DNA from: CAAGNP01 sp045603545
GTDB lineage: Bacteria > Bacteroidota > Bacteroidia > Bacteroidales > UBA932
Direction of reading: 5' to 3'
DNA: 31,766 bases
Assembly: GCA_045603545.1 (NCBI GenBank)
Contig: JAZUMG010000027.1
Location: forward strand, 1 to 31,766
Shown: one piece after another, positions 17,446 through 25,416 of the stretch
Numbering within the stretch: the stretch's first letter is position 1
Layout: every line of letters starts with the position of its first letter
Notes under the pieces: generated by a model
Seen by the model: the letters and a program-made list of their open reading frames with translations, nothing else
What the model was told of the DNA's origin: nothing
Databases searched by the model: none
Made by a program: the position numbers and the translations under genes

Positions 17446-18147
17446 ATGAAAGGTAAACTTTATTTGGTTCCGGCCCCGCTGGGAGGTGCACCCGAAGAGG
17501 TGATACCCTCATACGTATTCGGGCAGATAGCACATATTACACATTTCGCAGTGGAGGAACTCAGAACAGCGAGGCGGTACCTTTCATCAATAGGTTTCAA
17601 GGGGCGTATCGACGGACTCAATTTCTATGAGATCAACGAGCATACCACTTTCCAGGATGCGGAACAGATAATGAAGGTGCTTCTCGCTGGTGAGGATATG
17701 GCACTTATCTCTGAAGCAGGCCTTCCTGCAGTGGCCGATCCAGGTGCAAACCTTGTGGATCTTGCCCACAGACACGATATCGAGGTGATCCCTTTCGTGG
17801 GGCCATCTTCGCTGATGATGGCCCTGATGTCTTCGGGGATGAACGGGCAGTCATTTGCCTTCAACGGTTATCTCCCGGTGAAGCCACACGAGCGTAAGGC
17901 GAAGATCAAGGAGCTGGAGAAGCGCTCTCGCAATGGCAAGCAGTCGCAGATTTTCATTGAGACCCCTTACCGCAACGATGCAATGCTGGCAGATATCCTG
18001 GAGGTGTGCGAAGCCTCTACCAGAGTGTGCGTTGCAGCGGATATAACATTGCCCTCGGCATATATAAAGACCCGCAGGGTGCTGGATTGGAGGCAGAACA
18101 GGGTGACTATAGGGAAGAGACCCTGCGTATTTATTTTAATGGCATAG
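17446..18147 (+). CDS. RsmI-like SAM-dependent methyltransferase (tetrapyrrole methylase superfamily)
   Basis: 233 aa. The family fold is shown by KLYLVPAPLGG at the N-terminus, ALISEAGLPAVADPGANLV (the SAM-site block that reads SEAGTPxISDPG in RsmI), FVGPSSLMMALMSSG and FAFNGYLP. RsmI 2'-O-methylates 16S rRNA C1402. This protein departs from RsmI: the usual GNLxDIT is GAPEEVI and the EDTRxT block reads EELRTARRYL. It may therefore be the diverged paralogue common in Bacteroidetes, with a different or unknown target. It is first gene of an operon; folB starts 4 nt after its stop. Confidence 0.8.
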   Translation: MKGKLYLVPAPLGGAPEEVIPSYVFGQIAHITHFAVEELRTARRYLSSIGFKGRIDGLNFYEINEHTTFQDAEQIMKVLLAGEDMALISEAGLPAVADPGANLVDLAHRHDIEVIPFVGPSSLMMALMSSGMNGQSFAFNGYLPVKPHERKAKIKELEKRSRNGKQSQIFIETPYRNDAMLADILEVCEASTRVCVAADITLPSAYIKTRRVLDWRQNRVTIGKRPCVFILMA

Positions 18148-18151
18148 AGTT

Positions 18152-18508
18152 ATGGGAACACTTGAGATAAACGATATGGTATTTTTTGCCCGCCACGGGT
18201 GCTTTGAGCAGGAGCGGACCATTGGGAACAAGTTTGTGGTCAATTTCCGCGGCAGGACAGATGTCTCGAAGGCGGCAGAATCTGACAATCTGGAGGATGC
18301 GGTAAATTACCAATTGATATACAATGTCATACGCGAGGAGATGGAGATCCCATCAAATCTGCTGGAGCACGTTTGCGGCAGAATCCTGAAGAGGATGCAG
18401 CAGGAGTTCCCTGCTTTGGTCAGTGGATCAATATCTATTGCGAAGCTTAACCCCCCTATCGGCGGGCAGGTGGGTGCATTCAAATGTACAATGTCTTATG
18501 GAGAATAG
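18152..18508 (+). CDS. folB: Dihydroneopterin aldolase
   Basis: Converts 7,8-dihydroneopterin to 6-hydroxymethyl-7,8-dihydropterin in folate synthesis. At 118 aa it has the normal family length. Seen: ARHGCFEQE with the active-site Glu region, IGNKFVV, DNLEDAVNYQLIYNVI with the conserved Tyr, LLEHVCGRI and the C-terminal KLNPPIGGQ with the catalytic lysine. Its last 11 nt overlap the start of mtaB (the two use different frames), implying translational coupling. Confidence 0.93.
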   Translation: MGTLEINDMVFFARHGCFEQERTIGNKFVVNFRGRTDVSKAAESDNLEDAVNYQLIYNVIREEMEIPSNLLEHVCGRILKRMQQEFPALVSGSISIAKLNPPIGGQVGAFKCTMSYGE

Positions 18509-19757
18509 AAGGGAAACAGTAGCGTTTGTTACCCTCGGGTGCAAACTCAATTACTCCGAAACATCCACCTATGCACGTGAGTTTGAGGAGCACGGCTACT
18601 CTGTGGTGAAGCCGACAGAGGCGGCAGATGTCTATGTTATCAACACCTGTTCGGTGACTGACCACAGCGACAAGAAGTGCCGCAATATAATCCGCAGGCT
18701 CCATAAGAAGAACCCCTCTGCGATTATAGCGGTGACAGGGTGCTACGCCCAACTCAAAAGCGAGGAGATCCTCGGTATAGAAGGGGTCGATATTGTCCTG
18801 GGGGCCGAGTACAAAGGGCAATTGTATGCAGAGGTGGCAAAGATCGGGAAGAAAGGTGCATCGCGCGCATTCTCTTGCGAGAGGAACAGGATAGAGTCAA
18901 TTTTTCCTTCGTTTTCAACTGGTGAGAGGACCAGATCATTCCTCAAAGTGCAGGACGGGTGCGACTATTTCTGCGCCTATTGCACAGTACCCATTGCCAG
19001 AGGCAAAAGCAGGAACCTCCCTATCGCACTGCTGGTGCAGGAGGCTGAGAAAATTGCAGCAAGCGGCATAAAGGAGATAGTTCTGACCGGGGTCAATACA
19101 GGCGATTTTGGGAAGACTACCGGAGAATCGTTTCTTGATCTGCTCAAAGCACTCAATGGGGTGGAGGGGATAGAGAGATACCGAATCTCTTCGATCGAAC
19201 CAAACCTTCTTACTGAGGAGATTGTCAGGTGGATAGCATCGGGGACCAAGTTTTTGCCACATTTCCATATTCCGCTCCAGTCAGGGTGTGACACTGTCCT
19301 TGCCGCAATGAAGAGGCGTTACACAACAGACATGTTCAGGTCCAAGATAGAACTTATAAGGGAGAACATGTCACACGTGTTTTTCGGTATAGATGTCATA
19401 GTGGGTTTCCCGGGTGAGACAGAGGAGCTCTTTATGGAGACTTACCGTTTCCTTGAATCGGTAAAACCTGCATTCATCCATATATTCCCATATTCGGTAA
19501 GGCCCAACACTGTGGCAGCTTCCATGCCCGGTCAGGTAGATCCTCAGGTCAAGGATGAGCGGGTCAAGAGGCTTGAAGAACTCTCTGACAAGCTTCACTC
19601 GGATTTTTACGCCGATAACAAGGGTAGAGAGGAGGAGGTCCTCTTCGAGAGCACTATGAAGGGGGGGATGATGTACGGCTACAGCCGCAACTACATCCGT
19701 GTAGAGGCTCCCTATGACAGGGAAAAGATAGGTAAAGTGGTAAAGGTGGTGCTGTAG
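18498..19757 (+). CDS. mtaB: tRNA t6A37 methylthiotransferase MtaB
   Basis: Radical-SAM enzyme that adds a methylthio group to t6A37, giving ms2t6A. From ATG 18498 it is 419 aa, starting MENRRETVAFVTLGCKLNYSE. The UPF0004 domain has the three cluster cysteines in GCKLNYSE, VINTCSVT and VTGCYAQ. The radical SAM CxxxCxxC is in DGCDYFCAYCTVPIARG. A C-terminal TRAM-like domain begins near EEVLFESTMKGG. GCKLN (not GCxxN of MiaB) together with the order of blocks favours MtaB over MiaB or RimO. The frame stays open upstream to 18423 but that part is antisense to nothing and lies inside folB, so I placed the start after it. It lies in an operon with folB. Confidence 0.93.
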   Translation: MENRRETVAFVTLGCKLNYSETSTYAREFEEHGYSVVKPTEAADVYVINTCSVTDHSDKKCRNIIRRLHKKNPSAIIAVTGCYAQLKSEEILGIEGVDIVLGAEYKGQLYAEVAKIGKKGASRAFSCERNRIESIFPSFSTGERTRSFLKVQDGCDYFCAYCTVPIARGKSRNLPIALLVQEAEKIAASGIKEIVLTGVNTGDFGKTTGESFLDLLKALNGVEGIERYRISSIEPNLLTEEIVRWIASGTKFLPHFHIPLQSGCDTVLAAMKRRYTTDMFRSKIELIRENMSHVFFGIDVIVGFPGETEELFMETYRFLESVKPAFIHIFPYSVRPNTVAASMPGQVDPQVKDERVKRLEELSDKLHSDFYADNKGREEEVLFESTMKGGMMYGYSRNYIRVEAPYDREKIGKVVKVVL

Positions 19758-19761
19758 AGAG

Positions 19762-19783
19762 ATCCCCGAACGGTGTCGGGGAT
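19762..19783. terminator. Bidirectional hairpin between mtaB and tamB
   Basis: ATCCCCGA (19762-19769) and TCGGGGAT (19776-19783) form a perfect 8-bp stem with a 6-nt loop. It begins 4 nt after the mtaB stop and lies 13 nt from the tamB stop on the other strand, so it can serve both converging genes. There is no clear T-tract. Confidence 0.55.
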
Positions 19784-19796
19784 GATGTATCAAAAG

Positions 19797-22700
19797 TTAT
19801 CGGGCTTTCTGCTTTTCCTGCTCTTTCTCAATGGCCATTTCGGCCTCCATTATCATCTGCCTTTCGTAGGCCTCTTTGCGTTTCTTGCTCCAGAAAATAT
19901 TGCGCAGCAGTTCCCTGAAATTGTCAAATTCGTCCTGGTATGTGAAACCTATACCGTGACGCTGGGTATTGTCAAGGTAGTTTGAGTAGTCATCCGGAGA
20001 GCGGGTGAAAGCTTTAAGACGCATTTTACCCCTCTTGTCGAGCTTCACCTCTGCTTCAAAGTCCCCTCCCCAAGCCTGTGATACCTGGTTGTTGCCAACA
20101 TTGCCGTTTATCACCACGCGGTTATTGAATGCCTGATATGAGAGTGCCACATCAAACATATCCTGCGCCTTCCCGTCTGTAGCAGGCTGGTAGTTGAAAC
20201 CGAGGTCAAGTGGGATGTCAAGTTGCCTGAAGACATTGTTGACCTGGTTGGAGAGCATCTCTCCGGCATTTGAGTACAGGATAGTAGAGTTGTTGAAGAT
20301 ACCTGACTGTTCTTCCGGTATGAAACTTCCAGAGAGAATCAGTGCCATAAACTGTTTCTGAACCTTGTCATCGGTACTCAAGGCACTCTCCACACGACCT
20401 TTGGTGATAGGGTCAAGTTCCTTTACATCTACAGTAAATCCGATGTTTGGATTTGACAGTGAACCGCTCATCTTGATGCCGCACTCCACATTCCTTCTGT
20501 TGCCCACAGCACTTGTGTCCGCTATGAGTGTGGAGACAGATGCCTTTGTCTGGTATGTCGCCCCTATGTTAAGTGTGGTGCTCTTGATGTCACCGTTGAA
20601 ATTGATGGTACCTCCATTGTCAAGGGTAAAGTCCTTGGCAGTTATGCCGAGCAGTACGAATTTGTAGCTTCCTTCATCTATTGTGTAGTCACCCTTGAGG
20701 TCAAGGAGAGACTTGGATGGGTCAATATTGATGTCCACCGCACCATTGCCTCTGCACCTGAGAATATCTCCGAGTTGTTTGTTGATCTCAATGAAAAGCT
20801 CTGTATCGGATGTTACATTTGCCCTCGCTTTGAGCGCAAAGTTGGATTTTGAACCCTCTTTCTCGGCTCTCTCCTTGTTTTTCCTCTTCATCCTCTCAAG
20901 ATATGGGTCAAGTACAATTATATCATTTGTCTTGAACTTGAGCAGCTCCTCCTTTTTCGCTGAGGCGGCTGATGATAGGGGGATGTGAATTGCACTCCTG
21001 GCACCTGTTGTGGCTGTGACATCTGCAAAAAGGTTGTTGAATGGACCTGTGAGGGCGATATTGCCGGAGGCAAAGGCATTGCCGTAGAATGTCTGGTTAT
21101 CCTTTTCAGTGGTGTTGAGGCACTGCAGGTCGGAGAAGACCATCGATGCATCGAGGTACATGTTTCTGAAATAGTTGTGCCTCAATGAGCCGCTGATGGT
21201 GGCTTCATTGTTGAATTTGTCGTGTACCTTAAGAGCTTCGAAGTAGATTCCGCTTTGGTCAAATGTGACATCACCGCTTGCTACATAAGGGACATTTGTA
21301 TATGCAGGGGTGAATGCGAAATTGTGTATGCGGGTGTTGTTACTGTTGAGGGTGAGTCTGTCCATAGTACCCATCAGAACGAGATCTCCGGAGATGACAC
21401 CGCCTGTATTGATGAGGGCTCCGTTCAGGAATGGTTCTATTGCAGATAGCCCGAACTCCTTGAGAGCTACGTTCATGTTGAGGAATTTGCCGCTGGGCTG
21501 GTAATACCCGGAGAGTGTGAGTGGATTGAGCCCCTCATTGTTGTTCTGGAGCAGGAGATTCATTCTGCTTCTGTTCTGGTCCCATTTGCTCATTATGTGC
21601 AGATTGCCTACGGTTCTGCTTTTCAGGGCTATGCCGGATCCGTTCACATCCATGAGAATGTTTGGTGTGCCGTATATTCCAGTGGCCAGTATATTGCCTG
21701 TCAGCTCCCCTTCAATGCCGATTTTCTTTTTAAGGAATGCATCTGCCAGAGAGATATCAAACTTGTCAAAATAGACATGGATGCTGTCTTCAGGGTTTTC
21801 TGAAAGTGTGCCGTCAATGGTAAGGGACCGGCCTTCATTATGTATTATGAAATCGCGGAATGAGAACTCCCTCTTGGCGACAGAGGCGTATGAAGAGTCA
21901 ATATTGAGTCTGTAGCCACGGATGTTGACAAATGAGCTGTCGAGAAATATGTTTGTGCGTATCCCACCTGACACCCCTCTGTCAAATGATATGGATGAGC
22001 TCAACAGTAGTTCATTGCTGTTGTTTGTATCGTTGTCAAGTTTGCAGAGAAGTGAGACCACTCCATCCTTTGAAAATATGCCGACAGTGTTGTCATAGAG
22101 ATTGCCTTTTCCTACTGTTATCACATCTGTGCTTATATTGGATAGCAGCAGTGAATCAGAGTTGGAGAGATTCAGGTCAAACGCCTTCAGGGAGTTTTGG
22201 CCAAGGGCGATTCTGTCTGATGATATATTCAGGCTCAGTGAGTCATTCTGGTCAATATTCAGTGCAATGCGTGTGCTGTCTGCCAGATAAAGTTCAGGCA
22301 TAAGAATGTCCAGAATAGTCTCAGTATCATAGGTAATGATGTTAAATTTAGTGGTCGCTGGGGTGCGCGGCGTATCCTTTTCTCCCCCTTTCTTCATCAA
22401 TTCTCCGAACTGTTCCTCCAGAAGGATGGATTTGATCCCTGATATAAACTCCCTAGGGTGTTCGGTAGATATATACTTTGCCTCTATGAAAGGGGCTTTG
22501 ATATCCATCTTGTAGTCCTGGTCTTGGAATGAGGATGTGAGTGTGATGGAGTTGAATTTATACTCTTTTTCACCCCAGTATGTGACATTCTTTATATCAA
22601 TATTGCCATAGATGTCATCTCCGCTGCTGGATATATTGGCCATGGTTCTGAGGCTCAGTCTCCCTTTCTCCTTGTTCTTTATCAGATTGAGTGCAGCAAG

Positions 22701-24275
22701 GTCTATGTACGGCACATCTGCGTAGAAATTGTAGATACTCTTTTCAGATATCTCGGACAATGTGGCAACACCCTGGAACATAAGGTCAAGGTTGGGGTCG
22801 TGGCTGATGATCCTTCCGTCAAAGACCTCTTCGGAATATTTGCCGACAGCGAATATGTTCTTGTAGTTATACCCCTTGAATCCAAGTTTGCTTATCGCAA
22901 GAGAATCTATATTGATCCCAAGCCCGCCATATTGCTTCTTCCTGATAGCCACCTCCGCTTTTGTATGGGCACTCAGATTGCCGAGATTATCGACCTTCAG
23001 GATTTTGCCCAATGCCATATCTGTGGTCTTGACACTTCCCTCTATTACAGCACCATCCACTTTGCTCTTGACAAGGGATGAGAGGTTGAAGTCCACATCA
23101 CCTGCAGTGGATTTGAATTTCCCGTCTGCATCGAAATCATAGATGGTGCCGAGCATATTCCCCTTCAGGGTGAAATGTGTCCTTGGAATGTATGACGAGA
23201 GTATCTTCAATGAGCTGTTCCTTGCAAATCTGGAGATGAACATATCTGTCTCCTCGCTTGTTGATTTGAGATTGAAGATGTTTGCATCAAATACGGTATT
23301 TCTTATTTTCGGGAGCCCCTTTATGGAGATTGCCAGATCTATCAGTGTCTTTCTGGATACGGTTTCAATCTTTAGCCTTGATGTCTCAAGATTGGCAACA
23401 GTACCGTGCACCCTTCCGTTGAGATAGACCTGCAGGTCGTTTCCTTGCATATATGGGGTATAGATTCCTATAGTGTTGAAATCCAGAAATGTATCTGTGA
23501 AATCTACATCCATATCCACTTTCTGGATCCAATATTTCAGATCCTTGCTGCTGTTGTAGCTGAAAGTGAGGTATTTGGCCTTTACCCTTGAGAAGCCCTC
23601 CTGAAGGTCAAGATTGCGGAATCCAGAGGCGTTCTTGTTGAGGAAGAAGTCTCCAGATAGCCTTTTGAGCACAAGCCCGGAGATCTCTTTGGCGCTGAGG
23701 GAGTGTATTTTGGCTGTAATCCCTTCTCCTGGCCTTGTGGCAAAGTCGTATGCCCTCAGGTTTATGTCATAAACGTAGATGTTGGTGTAGTCCATACATC
23801 CTGGTTCTACAGGATGTTTGGGCGGGCGGTAATCGTGAAAATAGAACCTGTAATTCTGCAGTCTCAGCTCTTTCACATCAATCACCGGCCATGAACTCTT
23901 TTTGGTGGTATCCTTGGGCCCGGAAGAGCCGAGGATTCTGCTTACATTGGTATCTTTCTTTCCCCCCTCCTCAATATAGTTGAAAATACCATCAGAGATG
24001 AATATCCTGTTTGCCTGGAGTTTTCCCCTGAATATATCTTTCGGGGAGAGGTAAACCGCCACTTTCTTGGCGCAGACCATAGTGTCGCCGGGTGCTCCTG
24101 TGATGGAGAAATCCTCAATTATGACCCTGGTGAAGAAGGAGATGGTGAGTTTGTCAAAGGTGAGTTTTCCATTGATGTGCGGCTCCACTTTTTTTACAAT
24201 CTTGTGAGCTATATAGTTTTGCACCGCAGGAATGTGTATTGCAAGGTGTACCGATGTCAGCAGAATTGCCAACAC
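19797..24275 (-). CDS. tamB: Translocation and assembly module TamB homologue
   Basis: About 1492 aa from the GTG at 24275. An N-terminal hydrophobic anchor (LAILLTSVHLAIHIPAVQ) is followed by a very long repetitive beta-rich body. The C-terminal TamB/DUF490 domain (roughly the last 400 residues) includes LDLKGDYTIDEGSYKF, LNIGATYQTKAS, NPNIGFTVDVKELDP and DVALSYQAFNNRVVINGNVG. After that comes a short charged tail. TamB-type proteins bridge inner and outer membranes and act in outer-membrane protein insertion or lipid transport. The frame continues upstream of 24275 with INKVKKIVINVLIV, the expected basic lead of the anchor, but no ATG, GTG or TTG is found there. The true start is therefore probably a non-standard codon around 24312-24323. 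Convergent with mtaB, divergent from tsaD. Confidence 0.92.
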   Translation of the reverse strand: MLAILLTSVHLAIHIPAVQNYIAHKIVKKVEPHINGKLTFDKLTISFFTRVIIEDFSITGAPGDTMVCAKKVAVYLSPKDIFRGKLQANRIFISDGIFNYIEEGGKKDTNVSRILGSSGPKDTTKKSSWPVIDVKELRLQNYRFYFHDYRPPKHPVEPGCMDYTNIYVYDINLRAYDFATRPGEGITAKIHSLSAKEISGLVLKRLSGDFFLNKNASGFRNLDLQEGFSRVKAKYLTFSYNSSKDLKYWIQKVDMDVDFTDTFLDFNTIGIYTPYMQGNDLQVYLNGRVHGTVANLETSRLKIETVSRKTLIDLAISIKGLPKIRNTVFDANIFNLKSTSEETDMFISRFARNSSLKILSSYIPRTHFTLKGNMLGTIYDFDADGKFKSTAGDVDFNLSSLVKSKVDGAVIEGSVKTTDMALGKILKVDNLGNLSAHTKAEVAIRKKQYGGLGINIDSLAISKLGFKGYNYKNIFAVGKYSEEVFDGRIISHDPNLDLMFQGVATLSEISEKSIYNFYADVPYIDLAALNLIKNKEKGRLSLRTMANISSSGDDIYGNIDIKNVTYWGEKEYKFNSITLTSSFQDQDYKMDIKAPFIEAKYISTEHPREFISGIKSILLEEQFGELMKKGGEKDTPRTPATTKFNIITYDTETILDILMPELYLADSTRIALNIDQNDSLSLNISSDRIALGQNSLKAFDLNLSNSDSLLLSNISTDVITVGKGNLYDNTVGIFSKDGVVSLLCKLDNDTNNSNELLLSSSISFDRGVSGGIRTNIFLDSSFVNIRGYRLNIDSSYASVAKREFSFRDFIIHNEGRSLTIDGTLSENPEDSIHVYFDKFDISLADAFLKKKIGIEGELTGNILATGIYGTPNILMDVNGSGIALKSRTVGNLHIMSKWDQNRSRMNLLLQNNNEGLNPLTLSGYYQPSGKFLNMNVALKEFGLSAIEPFLNGALINTGGVISGDLVLMGTMDRLTLNSNNTRIHNFAFTPAYTNVPYVASGDVTFDQSGIYFEALKVHDKFNNEATISGSLRHNYFRNMYLDASMVFSDLQCLNTTEKDNQTFYGNAFASGNIALTGPFNNLFADVTATTGARSAIHIPLSSAASAKKEELLKFKTNDIIVLDPYLERMKRKNKERAEKEGSKSNFALKARANVTSDTELFIEINKQLGDILRCRGNGAVDINIDPSKSLLDLKGDYTIDEGSYKFVLLGITAKDFTLDNGGTINFNGDIKSTTLNIGATYQTKASVSTLIADTSAVGNRRNVECGIKMSGSLSNPNIGFTVDVKELDPITKGRVESALSTDDKVQKQFMALILSGSFIPEEQSGIFNNSTILYSNAGEMLSNQVNNVFRQLDIPLDLGFNYQPATDGKAQDMFDVALSYQAFNNRVVINGNVGNNQVSQAWGGDFEAEVKLDKRGKMRLKAFTRSPDDYSNYLDNTQRHGIGFTYQDEFDNFRELLRNIFWSKKRKEAYERQMIMEAEMAIEKEQEKQKAR

Positions 24276-24336
24276 GATAAGGACATTGATTACTATTTTT
24301 TTTACCTTGTTGATAGCAGAAATACCTTTTAACCTA

Positions 24337-24371
24337 CAAATCTAATCAAAATATTGCATATTTTTGCCAAA
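24337..24371 (-). promoter_or_regulatory. Putative tamB promoter
   Basis: On the minus strand TAGATTTG (24344-24337) matches the -7 consensus, and TTTG (24371-24368) is a -33 candidate with a 23-nt spacer. Transcription would start near 24330-24333, upstream of the in-frame codons that encode the basic part of the signal anchor. Confidence 0.45.
24359..24366 (+). promoter_or_regulatory. Putative -7 box of the tsaD promoter
   Basis: TATTTTTG matches TAnnTTTG, 18 nt before the preferred tsaD ATG at 24385. It is 14 nt from the divergent tamB -7 box and 2 nt from the tamB -33 candidate. No -33 element for tsaD is obvious. Confidence 0.45.
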
Positions 24372-24384
24372 TAAAGTAATGGAT

Positions 24385-25413
24385 ATGTCAACAATTATAC
24401 TTGGAATAGAGTCCTCTTGTGACGATACATCTGCATCTGTCATCAAAGACGGATATATGCTCTCAAATATTATGGCCTCGCAGGAGGTACACAGGAAATA
24501 TGGCGGTGTGATTCCGGAACTTGCATCAAGGGCTCACCAGCAGAATATTCTCCCTGTGGTGCACCAGGCTCTCAAGGAGGCAGGTGTGGAGATGAAGCAG
24601 GTGGATGCCATCGCATTTACCAGAGGCCCAGGCCTTTTGGGCTCTTTGCTGGTAGGTACTTCATTTGCCAAGGGGCTCTCATTGGCCACAGGCAAACCAC
24701 TTGTGGAGGTGAACCACCTTCAGGGGCATATCCTATCGCACTTTATTCAGGAGCCGGGTAAGGAGAAGCAGCTCCCGACATTCCCATTCCTTGCCCTTTT
24801 GGTATCAGGAGGACACTCCCAGATTGTCAGGGTAGATGATTACCTGAAGTTTGAAGTCCTGGGGCATACCATCGATGACGCTGTGGGTGAGGCGTTTGAC
24901 AAATGTGCCAAAATTATGGGACTCGGCTATCCGGGGGGACCTATAGTGGACAAACTGGCCAAAGAGGGTGATTCTTCGCGATTCAAATTTGCAAAACCAC
25001 ATATTCCCGATTTGAACTACAGCTTCAGCGGTATCAAGACATCTCTATTGTACTTCCTAAGGGACCAGGTTAAGGAGAACCCTAATTTCATACAGGAGAA
25101 TATGGCCGATATATGTGCCTCATTCCAGAAGACACTCATTGATATCCTGATGGACAAGCTGTTGAAGGCTGTGAAGCAGACAGGTATAAGACAGGTGGCC
25201 ATTGCAGGAGGTGTATCTGCAAACTCGGGTCTTCGCGACAGGATCAAATCTGAGGGGGAGAAGAGGGGCTGGACCACATTTATCCCCGAGTTCAAATTTA
25301 CCACAGACAATGCAGCGATGATCGCCATTACAGGACTCTTCAAGTTCCAGCAGGGGTTGACAACCTCACTTGATGTGGCTCCCATATCACGTGCACTCGA
25401 ATATAAAGACTAG
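24385..25413 (+). CDS. tsaD: tRNA N6-threonylcarbamoyladenosine synthase subunit TsaD
   Basis: Transfers the threonylcarbamoyl group to A37 of ANN-decoding tRNAs, working with TsaB and TsaE. 342 aa from ATG 24385 gives MSTIILGIESSCDDTSASVI, the normal Bacteroidales N-terminus; ATG 24379 (two residues longer) is also possible, and TTG 24364 is unlikely because it overlaps the -7 box. Visible motifs: GVIPELASRAHQQN, the metal-binding HxxxH in VNHLQGHILSH, LLVSGGHSQI, GLGYPGGPIVDKLA, FSGIKTS, AIAGGVSANSGLR and FTTDNAAMIAITG. The oxidoreductase gene starts 3 nt after the stop. Confidence 0.96.
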   Translation: MSTIILGIESSCDDTSASVIKDGYMLSNIMASQEVHRKYGGVIPELASRAHQQNILPVVHQALKEAGVEMKQVDAIAFTRGPGLLGSLLVGTSFAKGLSLATGKPLVEVNHLQGHILSHFIQEPGKEKQLPTFPFLALLVSGGHSQIVRVDDYLKFEVLGHTIDDAVGEAFDKCAKIMGLGYPGGPIVDKLAKEGDSSRFKFAKPHIPDLNYSFSGIKTSLLYFLRDQVKENPNFIQENMADICASFQKTLIDILMDKLLKAVKQTGIRQVAIAGGVSANSGLRDRIKSEGEKRGWTTFIPEFKFTTDNAAMIAITGLFKFQQGLTTSLDVAPISRALEYKD

Positions 25414-25416
25414 ATT

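Noticed and set aside
18423..18497. Longer mtaB start inside folB
   Set aside because: The extra 25 residues are non-conserved and encoded within folB; ATG 18498 gives the expected N-terminus.
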